Assembly (NCBI GenBank): GCA_009692685.1
Contig: SHYS01000001.1
Coordinates: 124,001 to 188,000, forward strand
Source of the DNA: Dehalococcoidia bacterium
GTDB taxonomy: Bacteria; Chloroflexota; Dehalococcoidia; UBA2979
Direction of reading: 5' to 3'
Length of the DNA: 64,000 bases
Each line of letters begins with the position of its first letter. The first letter of the stretch is position 1. Positions 26,767 to 38,305 of the stretch are shown piece by piece. The notes under the pieces were generated by a model. It ran no database searches, was not told the DNA's origin, and saw only the letters and a program-made list of their open reading frames with translations. Position numbers and translations under genes: made by a program.

Positions 26767-26997
26767 ATCTGGAACTCACCTGCCTTCGGGCTTGTCGACC
26801 TAGGGTTGTTTCTGGCGACGTCCATCGTCGTGCCAACCCTGATCGGTCGCTGGGCTGACGGGCGGTTGGGCACGGATCCGTGGCTGACGGTCATCGGGCT
26901 TGCGCTCGGGCTGTCAGGCGGGTTGTACGGGTCGTATCGACAGCTGCAGGACTTTCTGCGGCGACAACGTGAGCGTTCGGGTGGGGGGCGCGGCTAG
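26767..26997 (+). CDS. atpI: AtpI/AtpZ-like ATP synthase assembly membrane protein
   Basis: About 76 residues with two membrane helices (GLVDLGLFLATSIVVPTLIGRWADG and WLTVIGLALGLSGGLYGSY) joined by the loop GRLGTDP, then a basic tail. This is the AtpI/AtpZ pattern, proteins that help assemble the c-ring or carry magnesium. The start is unclear: the frame opens at a GTG at 26716, but the only good ribosome site, GGGGAGG (26754-26760), points to an ATC codon at 26767 that would give a protein of normal length. The stop is directly followed by the atpB ATG. Confidence 0.75.
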   Translation: MWNSPAFGLVDLGLFLATSIVVPTLIGRWADGRLGTDPWLTVIGLALGLSGGLYGSYRQLQDFLRRQRERSGGGRG

Positions 26998-28044
26998 ATG
27001 CGCGGACTGGGCATTGGCCTCGGCGTTGTCGCGCTCATGGTGTTCGGGTTCCTCTATTTCAGGGGCCCAGCGCCCACGATCATCGTGGCGCCCGAAGTCA
27101 TCTTCCACCTCGGTGGTCTGGCCGTGACTAACACGATGTTTACGTCGTGGATCATCGTCGCGCTGCTCTGCGGTGTGTCGATCCTCGCCGGCCCCCGGAT
27201 GCAGCTCGTACCGACCGGCTTCAGCGGCTTCATCGAGGCCATCGTGGCCAGTTTCTTCGGCGTCGTTGAAGGCGTAGTCGGCGAGGCGAAGGCGCGGCAG
27301 TTCTTCTTCCTAGTCGCCACGATCTTCTTCTACGTCATCACCTCCAACTACTTCGGCCTCCTGCCCGGCAACATGTTCGTGGGCAAGCCGGAGGTTGGGC
27401 ACGGTGCCCCACCCGTCGAGATGCGTTCGGGCTCGTTCCTCGGCATCGACGTGCTGTACCAGCCGTTCGGGGCAAGGGAAGGCGTCGAGCACGCTGCTGC
27501 ACCGAAGGCTGACGAGCACGCCACTGCCCCGAAAGCGCCGGCGGCCACGAACGACCACGCTACTGACGCGATGGCACCGAAAGGCACGCAGTACGGCATC
27601 CTCGCCCCCTACCTGCGCTCCGTGAACACCGACGTGAACACACCACTGGCCATCGCCATCTACGCGTTCCTCTTCGTGGAGATGTGGGGCTTCCAGGCAC
27701 TCGGAGCCGGCTACCTGACAAAGTTCTTCAACTTCGGCGCCCTTGCGAAGGGGCCGATGGGTGTCATCGATATCTTCGTTGGGCTCCTCGAGCTGGTCTC
27801 AGAGCTGGCGCGCATGGTCTCGTTCACGTTCCGACTCTTCGGCAACGTCTTCGCCGGCGAGGTGTTGCTCACGATGATGGGCTTCCTCGTGCCGCTCGTG
27901 CTGATCGATGTGTTCTACGGCCTGGAGCTCTTTGTGGGCGCCATTCAGGCCTTTGTCTTCGCGATGTTGACCCTGGTGTTCGCCCAGTCTGCAGTGGCGA
28001 GCCACGGCGGCGACCACGAGGAGGGCCACGAGGCAGCGCACTGA
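26998..28044 (+). CDS. atpB: ATP synthase F0 subunit a
   Basis: 348 residues, longer than usual. Helix-rich with the key stator arginine in ELARMVSFTFRLFGNVFAGE near residue 275, and SVNTDVNTPLAIAIYAFLFVEMW earlier. It forms the half-channels for protons next to the c-ring. Unusual is an insertion of about 50 residues (roughly 160-205) rich in Ala, Lys, His and Pro (EHAAAPKADEHATAPKAP...), placed between the first periplasmic/cytoplasmic segment and the NTDVNT motif. It begins directly after the atpI stop. Confidence 0.95.
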   Translation: MRGLGIGLGVVALMVFGFLYFRGPAPTIIVAPEVIFHLGGLAVTNTMFTSWIIVALLCGVSILAGPRMQLVPTGFSGFIEAIVASFFGVVEGVVGEAKARQFFFLVATIFFYVITSNYFGLLPGNMFVGKPEVGHGAPPVEMRSGSFLGIDVLYQPFGAREGVEHAAAPKADEHATAPKAPAATNDHATDAMAPKGTQYGILAPYLRSVNTDVNTPLAIAIYAFLFVEMWGFQALGAGYLTKFFNFGALAKGPMGVIDIFVGLLELVSELARMVSFTFRLFGNVFAGEVLLTMMGFLVPLVLIDVFYGLELFVGAIQAFVFAMLTLVFAQSAVASHGGDHEEGHEAAH

Positions 28045-28136
28045 TCCGAGGGAATGTTCCAGGAACCACGCGAGATCTCGAGGTGGCACGGCCAACGCAG
28101 GGCCACGCTCGACGAAGTGACGAGAGTCAGCACTGA

Positions 28137-28523
<387 letters not shown>

Positions 28524-28534
28524 GCGAACAGACA

Positions 28535-28574
28535 CCGAGTGTGCCCCGCCTCGCTGGAGGCGGGGCACACTCGG
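28535..28574 (+). promoter_or_regulatory. perfect 18-bp hairpin between atpE and atpF
   Basis: The stem pairs 28535-28552 (CCGAGTGTGCCCCGCCTC) perfectly with 28557-28574, with loop GCTG. It starts 12 bases after the atpE stop and ends 33 bases before atpF. No T-run follows, so transcription probably continues into atpF. A structure this strong directly 3' of the c-subunit message would protect it from 3' exonucleases and raise its share of the operon mRNA, matching the need for many c subunits per complex (inference). Confidence 0.85.
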
Positions 28575-28607
28575 ATGAACGCGGACCGGTAGATTCGGGA
28601 GAGCACG

Positions 28608-29240
28608 ATGACCGAGCAGCGTCGTGGTGTTGGACGCAGAGCGTGGCGTTCGAGGTTGCTCCGCGCGGTGACGCTCGGCGTGGCGCTCGCCTGCGGTCCT
28701 GGGCTCGCGCTGGCAGCGGAGGCGGAAGTGCCGACCGGCATCGCTGCGCTGGGGTTCAACCTGCCCGGCTTGATCGCGCAGTTGATCAACTTCGCCATCC
28801 TGCTCGTCGTGATGCGGATGTTCCTGTACAAGCCGGTTCTCAAGATCCTCGATGAGCGCAAGACGCGTATCGAGGAGGGTCTGAACCGCGCCGAGCAGGC
28901 GGCGGCGCAGGCCTCGGCCAGTCAGGACGAGGCACGACGGGTCATCGAGGAAGCGCGCGGCCAGGGCCGCGAGCTCGTCGCCTCCGCGCAGGAAGCAGCC
29001 GCGAGACTGCGTGCAGAGCTCGAGGAGCGCGCCCGCATCGACTCGGCCGGCATCGTGAGCCGCGCGCGTGACGAGATCAAGAACGAGCGCGACCAGGCCA
29101 TCGAACAGCTGCGCCGCGAGTTCACCGACCTCGCGCTGGCGGCAGCGGAGCGCGTCATCGGGCAGTCGCTCGACCGCGCCGCGCACCAGCGGCTCATCGA
29201 CGAGACGCTGGTCAACAGCGACCTCGGGCGGAGGAACTAG
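28608..29240 (+). CDS. atpF: ATP synthase F0 subunit b with N-terminal signal-like extension
   Basis: 210 residues from ATG. A basic start and hydrophobic stretch (RRAWRSRLLRAVTLGVALACGPGLALAAEA, residues ~10-40) looks like a signal peptide with an ALA-AEA site, ahead of the normal b-subunit membrane helix GLIAQLINFAILLVVMRMFLYKPVLKILDERK at ~50-80. The remainder is the long coiled coil of the peripheral stalk (EEGLNRAEQAAAQASASQDEARRVIEEAR...). It anchors F1 to F0. The signal-like head repeats the oddity seen in atpE. Confidence 0.94.
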   Translation: MTEQRRGVGRRAWRSRLLRAVTLGVALACGPGLALAAEAEVPTGIAALGFNLPGLIAQLINFAILLVVMRMFLYKPVLKILDERKTRIEEGLNRAEQAAAQASASQDEARRVIEEARGQGRELVASAQEAAARLRAELEERARIDSAGIVSRARDEIKNERDQAIEQLRREFTDLALAAAERVIGQSLDRAAHQRLIDETLVNSDLGRRN

Positions 29241-29243
29241 CTC

Positions 29244-29786
29244 GTGGCAGTTCGAGACATCGCCGGTCGACGCTACGCAGTTGCGGCGATGGACATCGCG
29301 CGCTCGAGCAACACGTTCGATTCGTGGCGCGAGGCCGTCGAGGGGCTGGGCTCGCTCACCCAGCGTCCTGAGTTCGTCGCCGCCCTTCAGGCCGACGGGA
29401 TGACGGACGAGACGTTCGCCACCATCGTCCGCCAGGTGGTGCCGAGCATCACCAACGTCGAGTTGAACCTGTTTCGCCTCCTGCGGCGCAAGTCGAGGCT
29501 GGCACTCGGGGTCTCGATCGCCTCGTACTTCGCGGAGCTGCTGGACATCGAGCGCGGCATCATCCGCGCGCGCGTTCGCACTGCCGTCCCCCTCGATGAC
29601 GCACAGCGCGAGGCGATTCGCCAGCGCCTGGCGTCCCAGACAGGGCGTACTGTGGAGCTCGAGGCTGAAGTCGACCCTGCCATCATCGGTGGGGCGATCC
29701 TGCAGGTCGGGGACCAGTTGATCGATGGCTCTACGCGGCGCCGCCTCCAGCGGCTGCGTCTGGAGCTGGCAACCGCGGGGCGCTAG
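29244..29786 (+). CDS. atpH: ATP synthase F1 subunit delta
   Basis: 180 residues from a GTG 3 bases after the atpF stop. The N-terminal helical domain (AGRRYAVAAMDIARSSN) and the C-terminal LDDAQREAIRQRLASQTGRTVELEAEVDPAIIGGAILQVGDQLIDGSTRRRLQRLR are typical of OSCP/delta. It links the peripheral stalk to the alpha/beta head. A 7-bp hairpin lies between it and atpA. Confidence 0.95.
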   Translation: MAVRDIAGRRYAVAAMDIARSSNTFDSWREAVEGLGSLTQRPEFVAALQADGMTDETFATIVRQVVPSITNVELNLFRLLRRKSRLALGVSIASYFAELLDIERGIIRARVRTAVPLDDAQREAIRQRLASQTGRTVELEAEVDPAIIGGAILQVGDQLIDGSTRRRLQRLRLELATAGR

Positions 29787-29808
29787 GCCCCCGCCCACGA
29801 AGGTCAGG

Positions 29809-29828
29809 GCGGACCGGCGACGGTCCGC
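29809..29828 (+). promoter_or_regulatory. intercistronic hairpin between atpH and atpA
   Basis: GCGGACC (29809-29815) pairs with GGTCCGC (29822-29828), loop GGCGAC. It lies 19 bases before the atpA start, just upstream of its ribosome site CGGAGGAT. Confidence 0.45.
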
Positions 29829-29846
29829 TGAGCACGGAGGATCAGG

Positions 29847-31358
<1,512 letters not shown>

Positions 31359-31408
31359 GTACACGAGAGCCAGCGGACGACGAGGGCTCGCAAGGGATGA
31401 GGCGTTAG

Positions 31409-32290
31409 ATGCCTGGAGGCGGCGCGGTACGGGCGATCCGAAACCGGATCAAGTCCGTTCAGAACACCGCGAAGGTCACGAAGGCGATGGAGCTCGTCGC
31501 ATCATCGAAGATGCGCCGTGCTCAGGCGCGCGCCTTCGGGGCGCGTCCGTACGCCGAGCAGATGCGTGCCGTCCTCGCGCAGCTCTCCGGCTACGCCGGT
31601 GGCGCCGATAACGCACACCCGCTCCTCGCTGCGCGCGAGGTGAAGCACTTCGCATTTATCCATATCACCGCCGACCGCGGCCTCGCAGGTGGCCTCAACG
31701 CCAACATGAACCGAGCAGGTGCGAGCCTGGCGCTGGAGCACCAGCCGCACGTCGAGCGCGTCTCGGTTATTCCCGTTGGGCGCAAGGGCCGCGACTTCTT
31801 CCGCAGGTCGGGCTTCCCCTCGCTCGCGGAGTTCACCAACCTAGGCGACTACCCCGGGTTCGAGGCGGTACGCCCGATCGCGCGCCTCGTCATTGAGGAC
31901 TACACCAGCGGCGAGATCGACCGCGTGTTCATTGGCTACCAGAGCTTCGTGAACACGGCGATCCAGCGGCCGACGGTTCGGCAGCTCTTGCCCGTCACGG
32001 CGCCTGAGGGCTCCTCGGGCGCGGTCGACTTTATCTTTGAGCCGTCGCCGGAGGTGCTCCTGCAGACGCTGCTTCCCCGCTACGTGGAGATGCAGATCTT
32101 CGAGGCCCTCCTCGAGGCAGCGGCGTCGGAGCAGTCGGCCCGCATGGTCGCGATGCGGTCGGCAACGGATGCGGCGCTGCAGATGACCTCCGACCTGACC
32201 CTCGTCTACAACAAGGCTCGCCAAGAGATGATCACCGGCGAACTGCTCGACATTGTCGGCGGCAAGGCCGCGCTCGAGCAGGGCTCGTAG
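31409..32290 (+). CDS. atpG: ATP synthase F1 subunit gamma
   Basis: 293 residues. N-terminal AIRNRIKSVQNTAKVTKAMELVASSKMRRAQ and C-terminal SARMVAMRSATDAALQMTSDLTLVYNKARQEMITGELLDIVGGKAAL are the two coiled-coil helices of the rotor shaft; ITADRGLAGGLNANMNR is the conserved middle motif. It rotates inside alpha3beta3 and contacts the c-ring. It is 50 bases after atpA and 92 before atpD. Confidence 0.97.
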   Translation: MPGGGAVRAIRNRIKSVQNTAKVTKAMELVASSKMRRAQARAFGARPYAEQMRAVLAQLSGYAGGADNAHPLLAAREVKHFAFIHITADRGLAGGLNANMNRAGASLALEHQPHVERVSVIPVGRKGRDFFRRSGFPSLAEFTNLGDYPGFEAVRPIARLVIEDYTSGEIDRVFIGYQSFVNTAIQRPTVRQLLPVTAPEGSSGAVDFIFEPSPEVLLQTLLPRYVEMQIFEALLEAAASEQSARMVAMRSATDAALQMTSDLTLVYNKARQEMITGELLDIVGGKAALEQGS

Positions 32291-32322
32291 CCTCGAGGCC
32301 CTCGAGCAGCTCGAGCGCATAG

Positions 32323-33780
<1,458 letters not shown>

Positions 33781-33810
33781 TCGGACCAGTCGAGGCGAAG
33801 CGAGGCTCGC

Positions 33811-34269
33811 ATGCCACTCCAGATCACCGTCGTCACGGCGGAGCGGACCGTCCTGAGCCGCAGCGACGCGACGCGCGTGATCGTGCCCACCACCGAGGGC
33901 CAGATCACTCTGCTCCCGAGTCACGCGCCGCTTATGGCCAGCGTCGCCATCGGAGAGTTGATCATAGTCAGCCTGGACGGCCAGGATGCGATCGCGGTAC
34001 ACGGGGGCTTCCTGCAGATCGCGAAAGACACCATCACGATTCTCGCCGACGCTGCCGAACATGCGGACGAGATCGACGAGGAACGCACCGAAGCGGCCCG
34101 CCAGCGCGCCCAGCGCCGCCTCGCAGGTGAGCGCATCCTTCCCGACGAATCGGCCATCGACATGCTGCGCGCGCGCCTTGCCATGGAGCGCGCGCTCACC
34201 CGCCTCAAGGTCCGCCGCCGCCGTCGTGGTGGCGTGAGCGGCGTCCCTTCGATGGTGGAACGCGGCTAG
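33811..34269 (+). CDS. atpC: ATP synthase F1 subunit epsilon
   Basis: 152 residues from ATG. The N-terminal beta sandwich (LQITVVTAERTVLSRSDATRVIVPTTEGQITLLPSHAPLMASVAIGEL) and the C-terminal two-helix part (EEERTEAARQRAQRRLAGE... LRARLAMERALTRLKVRRRR) are complete. It regulates F1 hydrolysis and joins gamma to the c-ring. The basic tail after residue 130 is somewhat longer than usual. Last gene of the operon; no clear terminator follows. Confidence 0.95.
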   Translation: MPLQITVVTAERTVLSRSDATRVIVPTTEGQITLLPSHAPLMASVAIGELIIVSLDGQDAIAVHGGFLQIAKDTITILADAAEHADEIDEERTEAARQRAQRRLAGERILPDESAIDMLRARLAMERALTRLKVRRRRRGGVSGVPSMVERG

Positions 34270-34333
34270 AGTGCGTCCGAGTCGCCTGCGACAATATCGC
34301 CCCCGGCAAAGTAGGACGGTGGATGGCAGATCG

Positions 34334-34534
34334 ATGACAGGCTAGTTCGACCAGGCTGAGATCGAGGCGCTTGCCTCGACAGTCGCCGAGCGCGATTCCG
34401 CCGACAGCGAGACCTACCCGAACGTCAACGTGGCCGCCCTCAAGGTCACCAGACTGCTCGGTGCCGCGTTCTGGTCCGGACTCGGCGGTCGAGGTTGGAC
34501 GCTTCCCGAGACCACACGCTCCATAGAGGCCTGA
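34334..34534 (+). pseudogene. fragment resembling an acyl-CoA dehydrogenase N-terminus
   Basis: Behind a TAG (34343-34345), about 60 codons read DQAEIEALASTVAERDSADSETYPNVNVAALKVTRLLGAAFWSGLGGRGWTLPETTRS, then a stop. The spacing of the A-x-x-RD, YP-x-x-N-x-x-AL, GLLGA-x-F and LGG motifs is that of the first helices of acyl-CoA dehydrogenases. The match is from memory and short. It runs straight into the SPFH fragment, so a deletion probably fused remnants of two genes. Confidence 0.4.
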
Positions 34535-34792
34535 CAGACATGTCCTACGCGCCGGAGATCGCCGAGGTGATGCTGCGGGTGCCAGAAGGCGATCGCGGTG
34601 GTTGCGGCGCGGTCGGGTATCGTCGAGGGCGCCGTCGGGATGGTGAAGCTCGCGCTCGAGATTCTCGAGGAGGGACATTTCGTCGAACTGGACGACGAAC
34701 GGAAGGCGACGATGGTCTCGAACCTGCTGACGGTCCTGACCAGCGAGCACGCCACCGCACCCGTGGTCAACGTGGGCACGCTCAGCCGCTGA
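34531..34792 (+). pseudogene. 3' remnant of an SPFH-domain protein gene, frameshifted
   Basis: [17 protein letters not shown] in one frame continues, after one extra base near 34582, as [69 protein letters not shown]. This is the C-terminal end of the bacterial SPFH family (YAPEIA-x-x-[18 protein letters not shown], VELDEERKAAMVSNLL, PVVN-x-GTL), from memory. Everything upstream of that end is lost. In other genomes such SPFH genes are followed by a ribbon-helix-helix gene, as here. Confidence 0.7.
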
Positions 34793-34796
34793 TCTG

Positions 34797-35000
34797 ATGG
34801 CAGAGCGTAAGCGATTCCTGTTGCGACTGGACCACGCGACCTACGACGCCCTCGAACGCTGGGCGGGGGACGAACTGCGCAGCGTCAACGCGCAGATCGA
34901 GTTCGCTCTGATGGAGGCGCTGCGCCTAGAGGGGCGACAGCCCACCCGGCGTCCGCGAGCCGCGGACGCCGATTCTCCAGAGCCGGAACCGGCCACGTAG
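34797..35000 (+). CDS. Arc-type ribbon-helix-helix protein (SPFH-associated)
   Basis: 67 residues from ATG, five bases after the SPFH remnant. AERKRFLLRLDHATYDALERWAGDELRSVNAQIEFALMEALRLEGR is a ribbon-helix-helix fold: the RFLLRLD strand followed by two helices. The protein is intact even though its usual SPFH partner is broken. A short, charged Pro/Arg-rich tail follows. It probably binds DNA as a dimer; targets are unknown. Confidence 0.8.
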   Translation: MAERKRFLLRLDHATYDALERWAGDELRSVNAQIEFALMEALRLEGRQPTRRPRAADADSPEPEPAT

Positions 35001-35063
35001 CGCTCGCGCCTCAAAGGCGGTGCGCCCTATCCTCGGTGACGGCGAGGAACGCGAGGCAACTTC

Positions 35064-36338
35064 ATGGCAGAGCGAATGACGGAGCAGCGCGGTCAGCGCC
35101 TCATCATCCGTGGTGGCATCCCCCTCCGCGGCTCGATCCCAGCGGCCGGCTCCAAGAACGCCGCGCTTTACGCCGTTGCGGCCGCGCTCCTGACCCCAGA
35201 GACTGTCGTCCTGCGTAATGTTCCGGAGGTCGTTGACATCGACGAGATGGGGCGCCTTCTCTCGTCTCTCGGCGCGACCGTGGACATCGATGGCTCTGAG
35301 GTCACGATCCAGGCGCCGGAGCTGACCGAGACATTCGCGCCCCCTGATCTTGTCGCCTCGACGCGCGCGTCTTTCCTCGTCATGGGCCCCCTGCTCGCAC
35401 GGCTCGGCGAGGCCGGATGCGCACCTCCCGGCGGGGACGCAATCGGCGTGCGTCCGCTCGACGTGCACCTCGCCGGGTTCCGAGCGCTCGGCGCGAGCGT
35501 CGAGCGCGAAGGACTGAACTGGGTCGCGCGCGCGAGGAAGCTGCAAGGCAAGCGCATTTTCCTCGACTACCCGAGCGTCCTCGGCACCGTGAACGTTGTC
35601 TTTGCCGCGACGCTGGCGCGGGGTGAGACGACTATCGTCAACGCTGCCGCTGAGCCTGAGGTCGAGATGGCGTGCGACATGCTCAACGCCATGGGTGCGC
35701 GTATCGACGGTCAGGGCAGCGCCACGGTCACTATTGAAGGCGTCCAACGACTCCACGGCTGCGAGTTCGCCATCATCCCGGACCGCATCGAGGCGGGTAC
35801 GTACCTCCTCGCGGGCGCGGCAACGCGCGGCTCGGTGGAAGTCAGTGGTGCGCGCGCCGATCACCTGGATGGCCTGCTGTCGAAGCTCGTCGAGGCCGGC
35901 GCCCGCGTCGAGGTGAACCCGGATGGCATCTGCGTGAGTGCCGATGGGCCGCTGAAGGCGATCCAGGTGCAGGCCGTGCCCTACCCCGGGTTTGCAACCG
36001 ACCTCCACGCGCCGATGGCCGCCATGCTCACGCAGGCTGAGGGCACCTCGACGATCTATGAACGTGTCTATGACAACCGCACCTCCTACATCTCCGAGCT
36101 GCGGTCCATGGGTGGCCGGGTCACCGCAGCCGGGCAGACTGTGTTCATCGAGGGCCCCTCTCCGCTTACCGGGACCGCCGTGCGCGCGCTCGATATCCGC
36201 GCCGGTGCGGCCGTCGTCATCGGAGCGCTGTGCGCGGACGGCGAAACATCGATCAGCGACATCGGGCGTATCGACCGTGGCTACTCGAGGCTGGTCGAGC
36301 GCTTGACCGCGCTGGGCGCGAGCATCGCCAGACGGTAA
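35064..36338 (+). CDS. murA: UDP-N-acetylglucosamine 1-carboxyvinyltransferase with active-site Asp
   Basis: 424 residues; ATG at 35064 or 35076. RGGIPLRGSIPAAGSKNAALYAVAAALLT holds the conserved Lys-Asn of the first loop, and VYDNRTSYISELRSMGGRV is the C-terminal MurA block. The active-site loop is PPGGDAIGVRPLDVH: the Cys that attacks phosphoenolpyruvate in most bacteria is Asp125 here. The same Cys-to-Asp change in Mycobacterium, Chlamydia and Borrelia makes MurA insensitive to fosfomycin. The enzyme does the first committed step of peptidoglycan synthesis in the cytoplasm. Confidence 0.95.
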   Translation: MAERMTEQRGQRLIIRGGIPLRGSIPAAGSKNAALYAVAAALLTPETVVLRNVPEVVDIDEMGRLLSSLGATVDIDGSEVTIQAPELTETFAPPDLVASTRASFLVMGPLLARLGEAGCAPPGGDAIGVRPLDVHLAGFRALGASVEREGLNWVARARKLQGKRIFLDYPSVLGTVNVVFAATLARGETTIVNAAAEPEVEMACDMLNAMGARIDGQGSATVTIEGVQRLHGCEFAIIPDRIEAGTYLLAGAATRGSVEVSGARADHLDGLLSKLVEAGARVEVNPDGICVSADGPLKAIQVQAVPYPGFATDLHAPMAAMLTQAEGTSTIYERVYDNRTSYISELRSMGGRVTAAGQTVFIEGPSPLTGTAVRALDIRAGAAVVIGALCADGETSISDIGRIDRGYSRLVERLTALGASIARR

Positions 36339-36407
36339 CGTAGGCTCATCAGTCCGGGGCCGGCGGCGCACGAGGCGGCCCGGTCATTCCGCCAGCGCGA
36401 GCGTTAC

Positions 36408-37466
36408 TTGGCCATCCTCGGCAAGCGCATTGGGATCGATCTGGGCACCGCCAGCGTGCTCGTGTACGAGTACGGCCGTGGCATCGTGATCGACGAGCCG
36501 GCGGTCGTCGCGATCACCGAGCGCGACAACTCGGTCGTCGCCGTAGGGGACGAGGCACGGGCGATGATCGGGCGGCACCCCGGCTCGATCCAGGTGGTCC
36601 GTCCGATGCGTGACGGCGTCATCGCCGACTACATCATTACCGAGGCGATGCTGCGCTACTTCATCGGCCGCGTCGTGGGGCGCGCACGATTCGTGAGACC
36701 GCAGGTCGCCATCTCCGTGCCCGTCGGTGTCACCGGCGTCGAGCAACGCGCGGTACGCGACGCCGCGGAGGCGGCAGGCGCTCGCCGTCCCGCCCATCTG
36801 GTGCCTGAACCGCTAGCGGCCGCGATTGGGGCCGAGATCCCGGTCGGCTCGCCGCGAGGACACATGGTGGTCGATATAGGCGGCGGTCGTACCGAGGCTG
36901 CGGTGATCTCGATGTTTGGTATTGTGGCTGCCGAGTCGGCCCGTGTGGGCGGCGACGACCTCGACGATGCCATCGCGCAGTACATCAGGCGTCGCCACAA
37001 CTTGGTGATCGGCGAACGCACCGCCGAGGAGTTGAAGATAGCGATCGGATCCGCAATTACCCTCGACGACGACAGCCAAGCCTCGGTGCGGGGCCGTGAC
37101 CAGATCACCGGTCTGCCGAGGACGATCACGGTACGTTCGTCAGAGGTGACGCAGGCCATCCAGGAGCAGGTGGCAGCGATCGTGCAGGCGGTGCGCACGG
37201 TTCTCGAGCGCACGCCGCCGGAGCTGGTTTCCGACGTGATCGACCGGGGTATCGTGCTCACCGGTGGCGGCGCGCTGCTTCCCCGACTGGACGAAGTACT
37301 GCTCCACGAGATCGGTGTCCCAATCCACATCGCCGCCGACCCTCGATTGTGTGTGGCTAAGGGCGCCGGCGCTGCGCTCGACTACCTTGATGTCATCGCG
37401 CGATCGATCCCTACCGAGGAGGAGGCACTGATCGGCGAGGGCCGCGGCGGTGTCTACGGCGCCTAG
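36408..37466 (+). CDS. mreB: MreB-like rod-shape actin homologue
   Basis: 352 residues from a TTG. The phosphate-1 motif is GIDLGTASVLVYEYGRGIVIDEPAVVA, phosphate-2 VVDIGGGRTEAAVISMFG, and the adenosine motif GIVLTGGGALLPRLDEVLL; VGDEARAMIGRHPGSIQVVRPMRDGVIADY is typical of MreB. It forms membrane-associated filaments guiding cell-wall synthesis. No mreC, mreD, rodA or pbp gene follows; instead it ends facing the rex gene. It follows murA by 70 bases, so both may be co-expressed. Confidence 0.92.
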   Translation: MAILGKRIGIDLGTASVLVYEYGRGIVIDEPAVVAITERDNSVVAVGDEARAMIGRHPGSIQVVRPMRDGVIADYIITEAMLRYFIGRVVGRARFVRPQVAISVPVGVTGVEQRAVRDAAEAAGARRPAHLVPEPLAAAIGAEIPVGSPRGHMVVDIGGGRTEAAVISMFGIVAAESARVGGDDLDDAIAQYIRRRHNLVIGERTAEELKIAIGSAITLDDDSQASVRGRDQITGLPRTITVRSSEVTQAIQEQVAAIVQAVRTVLERTPPELVSDVIDRGIVLTGGGALLPRLDEVLLHEIGVPIHIAADPRLCVAKGAGAALDYLDVIARSIPTEEEALIGEGRGGVYGA

Positions 37467-37510
37467 CGCGCATGCTCGATGCAACGCCTCGCCGAGTCAG
37501 CAAACGGGGA

Positions 37511-38152
37511 CTAGGCGCGCTGGTTGAGACGCCTTGTGAGGTGGTACGTCATGCTCTGCAACTGAAGGACCGGGTCGACCTGCCGCACCTCGACGCCCTC
37601 CGGCACCTGCACCGCGACCGGCGCGTAGTTGAGGAGCGCCCGAATCCCGGCGTGCACCAGCTGGTCGATAACTGCCTGCGCGCGTTCGGCTGGCACGGCG
37701 ACCACGCCGATATCCACCTGGAGGTCCTTCAGGTCGCGCTCCAGGTTGCGAACGTCGCGCACCGGATCGCCGTTCACGTTGGTGCCGATGATCGCCGGGT
37801 CCGCATCGAAGGTTGCGGCGATATTCATGCTCTGGGTATCAAACCCACGGTACGAAGCGATCGCCTGCCCGAGGCGTCCCATCCCGATCAGGACCAGCGT
37901 CCAGGTACGTGTGAGTCCGAGGATTTGACCCAACTCCTCGGCCAGCCGGTCCACCGAGTAACCTCGACCCTGCTTACCGAAGCGGCCGAAGTACGAGAGA
38001 TCTTTGCGGATCTGCGCTGGCGTGATGCCGAGGGCGTCGCCGAGCTCATGCGAGGAGACCACGGTCTCCCCCTCTTCTCGCATACGGCTGAGGAGTCGGT
38101 AGTACACGGGTAGGCGGTCGATGACCACCTCGGGAATGTCGAGCGGAGGCAC
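37511..38152 (-). CDS. rex: redox-sensing transcriptional repressor Rex
   Basis: 213 residues from GTG. The N-terminal winged helix has VIDRLPVYYRLLSRM and VSSHELGDALGITPAQIRKDLSYFGRFGKQGRGY, the DNA-recognition part. The Rossmann domain has LVLIGMGRLGQAIASY near residue 86 and IGVVAVPAERAQAVIDQLVHAGIRALLNYAPV. It senses the NADH/NAD+ ratio and represses respiratory and fermentative genes. No clear Rex operator (TTGTGA-N6-TCACAA) was found near it in the window. Confidence 0.95.
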   Translation of the reverse strand: MPPLDIPEVVIDRLPVYYRLLSRMREEGETVVSSHELGDALGITPAQIRKDLSYFGRFGKQGRGYSVDRLAEELGQILGLTRTWTLVLIGMGRLGQAIASYRGFDTQSMNIAATFDADPAIIGTNVNGDPVRDVRNLERDLKDLQVDIGVVAVPAERAQAVIDQLVHAGIRALLNYAPVAVQVPEGVEVRQVDPVLQLQSMTYHLTRRLNQRA

Positions 38153-38305
38153 GATGCTCCCTGGGCTGCGGTCTGCTGGGGGATGCGCACCCGAGATACT
38201 CTGTCGGATAATCGCTCAGTTGCCCGCCGCGCGCAACGGTTTGTGGATCCGCGCACAAAGTCTCCGCGAGGCCCGACACCCGCGATTTCACCGAGAGGCC
38301 CCGCC

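Noticed and set aside
37467..38305. Rex operator near rex or the SUMF1 gene
   Set aside because: No TTGTGA-N6-TCACAA-like palindrome is present in these gaps.
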